Origin: HKCCE3408 sp039183205
GTDB taxonomy: Bacteria > Pseudomonadota > Alphaproteobacteria > Rhodobacterales > Rhodobacteraceae
Direction of reading: 5' to 3'
DNA: 64,000 nucleotides
Assembly: GCA_039183205.1 (NCBI GenBank)
Contig: JBCDBR010000014.1
Coordinates: forward strand, 24,102-88,101
Shown here: positions 62,918 through 64,000 of the stretch, piece after piece
Position numbering within the stretch: position 1 is the stretch's first letter
How the letters are laid out: each line of letters starts with the position of its first letter
Position numbers and translations under genes: made by a program
The notes under the pieces: model-generated
Database searches by the model: none
What the model saw: the letters and a program-made list of their open reading frames with translations, nothing else
Told to the model about the DNA's origin: nothing

Positions 62918-64000
62918 ATGACTTCGGCCCGCTATGCTAAACCTATGGAGGGGACGTCGAAGTTTTTTGATGAGATGTTCGGCGCGGGTCACCAAGCGCG
63001 TGACCCCTACACCAGCTATGATTCTTGGTTTCACACCGAAGATCTCAAAGAGCTGCGAAAAAAATCGATCGAAGCGGAACGGTTTTTTCGACGCACCGGC
63101 ATCACGTTCAACGTCTATGGCGAGGACGAGGCAGACGAACGCCTGATCCCGTTCGATGTCGTGCCGCGCATTATCTCTGGCCGCGAATGGGCGCGTCTGA
63201 CCAAGGGGATCGAACAGCGTGTGCGGGCGCTTAACGCCTTTCTCTACGACCTCTATCATCGTCAGGAAATTTTGCGCGCGGGCCGCATCCCGCCCGAGCT
63301 GATTGCGCGGAACGAGGCGTTTTTGCCGAAGATGATCGGGGTCGAGCCGCCGGGCGGCGTTTATACCCATATCGTCGGGGTCGACCTGGTCCGCACCGGC
63401 GAAGATGATTTCTTCGTGCTTGAAGACAATGCCCGCACGCCAAGCGGTGTGAGCTATATGCTCGAAAACCGCGAAACGATGCTGCAAATGTTCCCAGAGC
63501 TTTTCGGGCGTATCAAGGTGCGCGACGTGCAGGATTATCCCCGCGCGCTGCGCCGGTCGCTCACCGCTTGTGCGCCAAAGGCATGCAATGGCGACTGCAC
63601 GGTGGCCGTCTTGACGCCGGGGATCCACAACTCAGCCTATTTCGAGCACGCATTCCTGGCCGATCATATGGGCGTGGAACTTGTTGAAGGTTCAGACGTG
63701 CGCATTGTCGATGGCCGGATCGCAATCCGCACCACCGAGGGCTACAAACCTATCGATGTCATCTACCGCCGGATTGACGATGACTTCATCGATCCGCTGA
63801 ACTTCAATCCCGACAGTCTTTTGGGCGTACCCGGGATCATGGACGTCTACCGCGCAGGGGGGATCACGATTGCAAATGCCCCGGGAACCGGCATCGCCGA
63901 CGACAAAGCGATCTATAGTTATATGCCTGACATCGTAGAGTTTTATACCGGCGAAAAGGCTATTTTAAAGAATGTGCCGACCTGGCGATGCTCCGAGCCG
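62918..64000 (+). CDS. Circularly permuted ATP-grasp protein (DUF404/407), cut by window edge
   Basis: From ATG 62918 (AGGA nine bases upstream) 361 codons are open to the window end. The sequence matches the circularly permuted ATP-grasp family: FFDEMFGAGHQARDPYTSYD, FNVYGEDEADERLIPFDVVP, FVLEDNARTPSGVSYMLENR, IVDGRIAIRTTEGYKPIDVI, VYRRIDDDFIDPLNF. These genes usually sit with alpha-E and transglutaminase-like partners in a conserved peptide-ligation cluster, which would lie past the edge. The C-terminal part is missing. Confidence 0.9.
   Translation, partial: MTSARYAKPMEGTSKFFDEMFGAGHQARDPYTSYDSWFHTEDLKELRKKSIEAERFFRRTGITFNVYGEDEADERLIPFDVVPRIISGREWARLTKGIEQRVRALNAFLYDLYHRQEILRAGRIPPELIARNEAFLPKMIGVEPPGGVYTHIVGVDLVRTGEDDFFVLEDNARTPSGVSYMLENRETMLQMFPELFGRIKVRDVQDYPRALRRSLTACAPKACNGDCTVAVLTPGIHNSAYFEHAFLADHMGVELVEGSDVRIVDGRIAIRTTEGYKPIDVIYRRIDDDFIDPLNFNPDSLLGVPGIMDVYRAGGITIANAPGTGIADDKAIYSYMPDIVEFYTGEKAILKNVPTWRCSEP

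Overview
The window looks like a chromosomal segment of a Rhodobacterales-type alphaproteobacterium (Roseobacter/Rhodobacter relatives). The DNA is GC-rich with dense, often 1-8 bp overlapping genes. Lineage-typical markers include a CcmABCDG haem-export block beside aconitase, an XRE regulator fused operonically to SdhE, BolA next to a J-domain protein, DUF6314, DUF2927 and DUF4177 proteins, and a SAM-II riboswitch before metZ. The species cannot be named from the sequence. No tRNA, rRNA, CRISPR array, transposase or integrase was found. The first gene (acnA) and last gene (circularly permuted ATP-grasp) are cut by the window edges.

Layout: 0-3.6 kb aconitase (divergent) and the cytochrome c maturation operon ccmABCDG; 3.7-9.8 kb a secreted protein with a VHL-beta-like domain, a methyltransferase/LysR divergent pair, an aspartate-type aminotransferase, XRE-SdhE and a MarR protein; 9.9-15.8 kb purB, an orphan fliG, and the exonuclease/ATP-dependent ligase repair pair; 16-25 kb a C26 amidase, the malate synthase G/GlcG/RidA operon, a cryptochrome/photolyase with an overlapping 56-aa DUF2256 gene, and pepN; 25-32 kb two paralogous transglycosylase-like secreted proteins, an RTX calcium-binding protein and gatB; 32-37.8 kb a lone XRE regulator with six near-identical 50-residue TPR-like repeats, a beta-barrel protein, BolA and a J protein; 37.8-42.7 kb trkH, folE2, a GATase and metZ under a SAM-II riboswitch with its own terminator; 42.9-47.5 kb an XpaC-TelA-DUF2927-SPFH cluster led by a 28-aa membrane microprotein.

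From 47.5 to 58.6 kb lies a self-contained carbohydrate catabolic block. A leftward six-gene operon encodes an ABC importer (ATPase, binding protein, two permeases), a Tm-1-like protein and a class II aldolase. A rightward five-gene set encodes a GntR/FCD regulator, a metallo-beta-lactamase-fold lactonase, a HAD phosphatase, a second class II aldolase and an FGGY kinase. Two copies of a GTATAC-centred palindrome, one on each side of the gntR gene, are the likely operators. The substrate is unknown. This is the best candidate in the window for an undescribed pathway. The block sits between the SPFH gene and a zinc-ribbon membrane protein (60.3 kb) that probably belongs with the XpaC-TelA-SPFH cluster, so it may be an insertion.

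The last part (58.7-64 kb) holds a small secreted protein, two tandem cytochrome b561-like genes, the zinc-ribbon protein, a PfkB sugar kinase coupled to D-aminoacyl-tRNA deacylase, and the start of an ATP-grasp gene.
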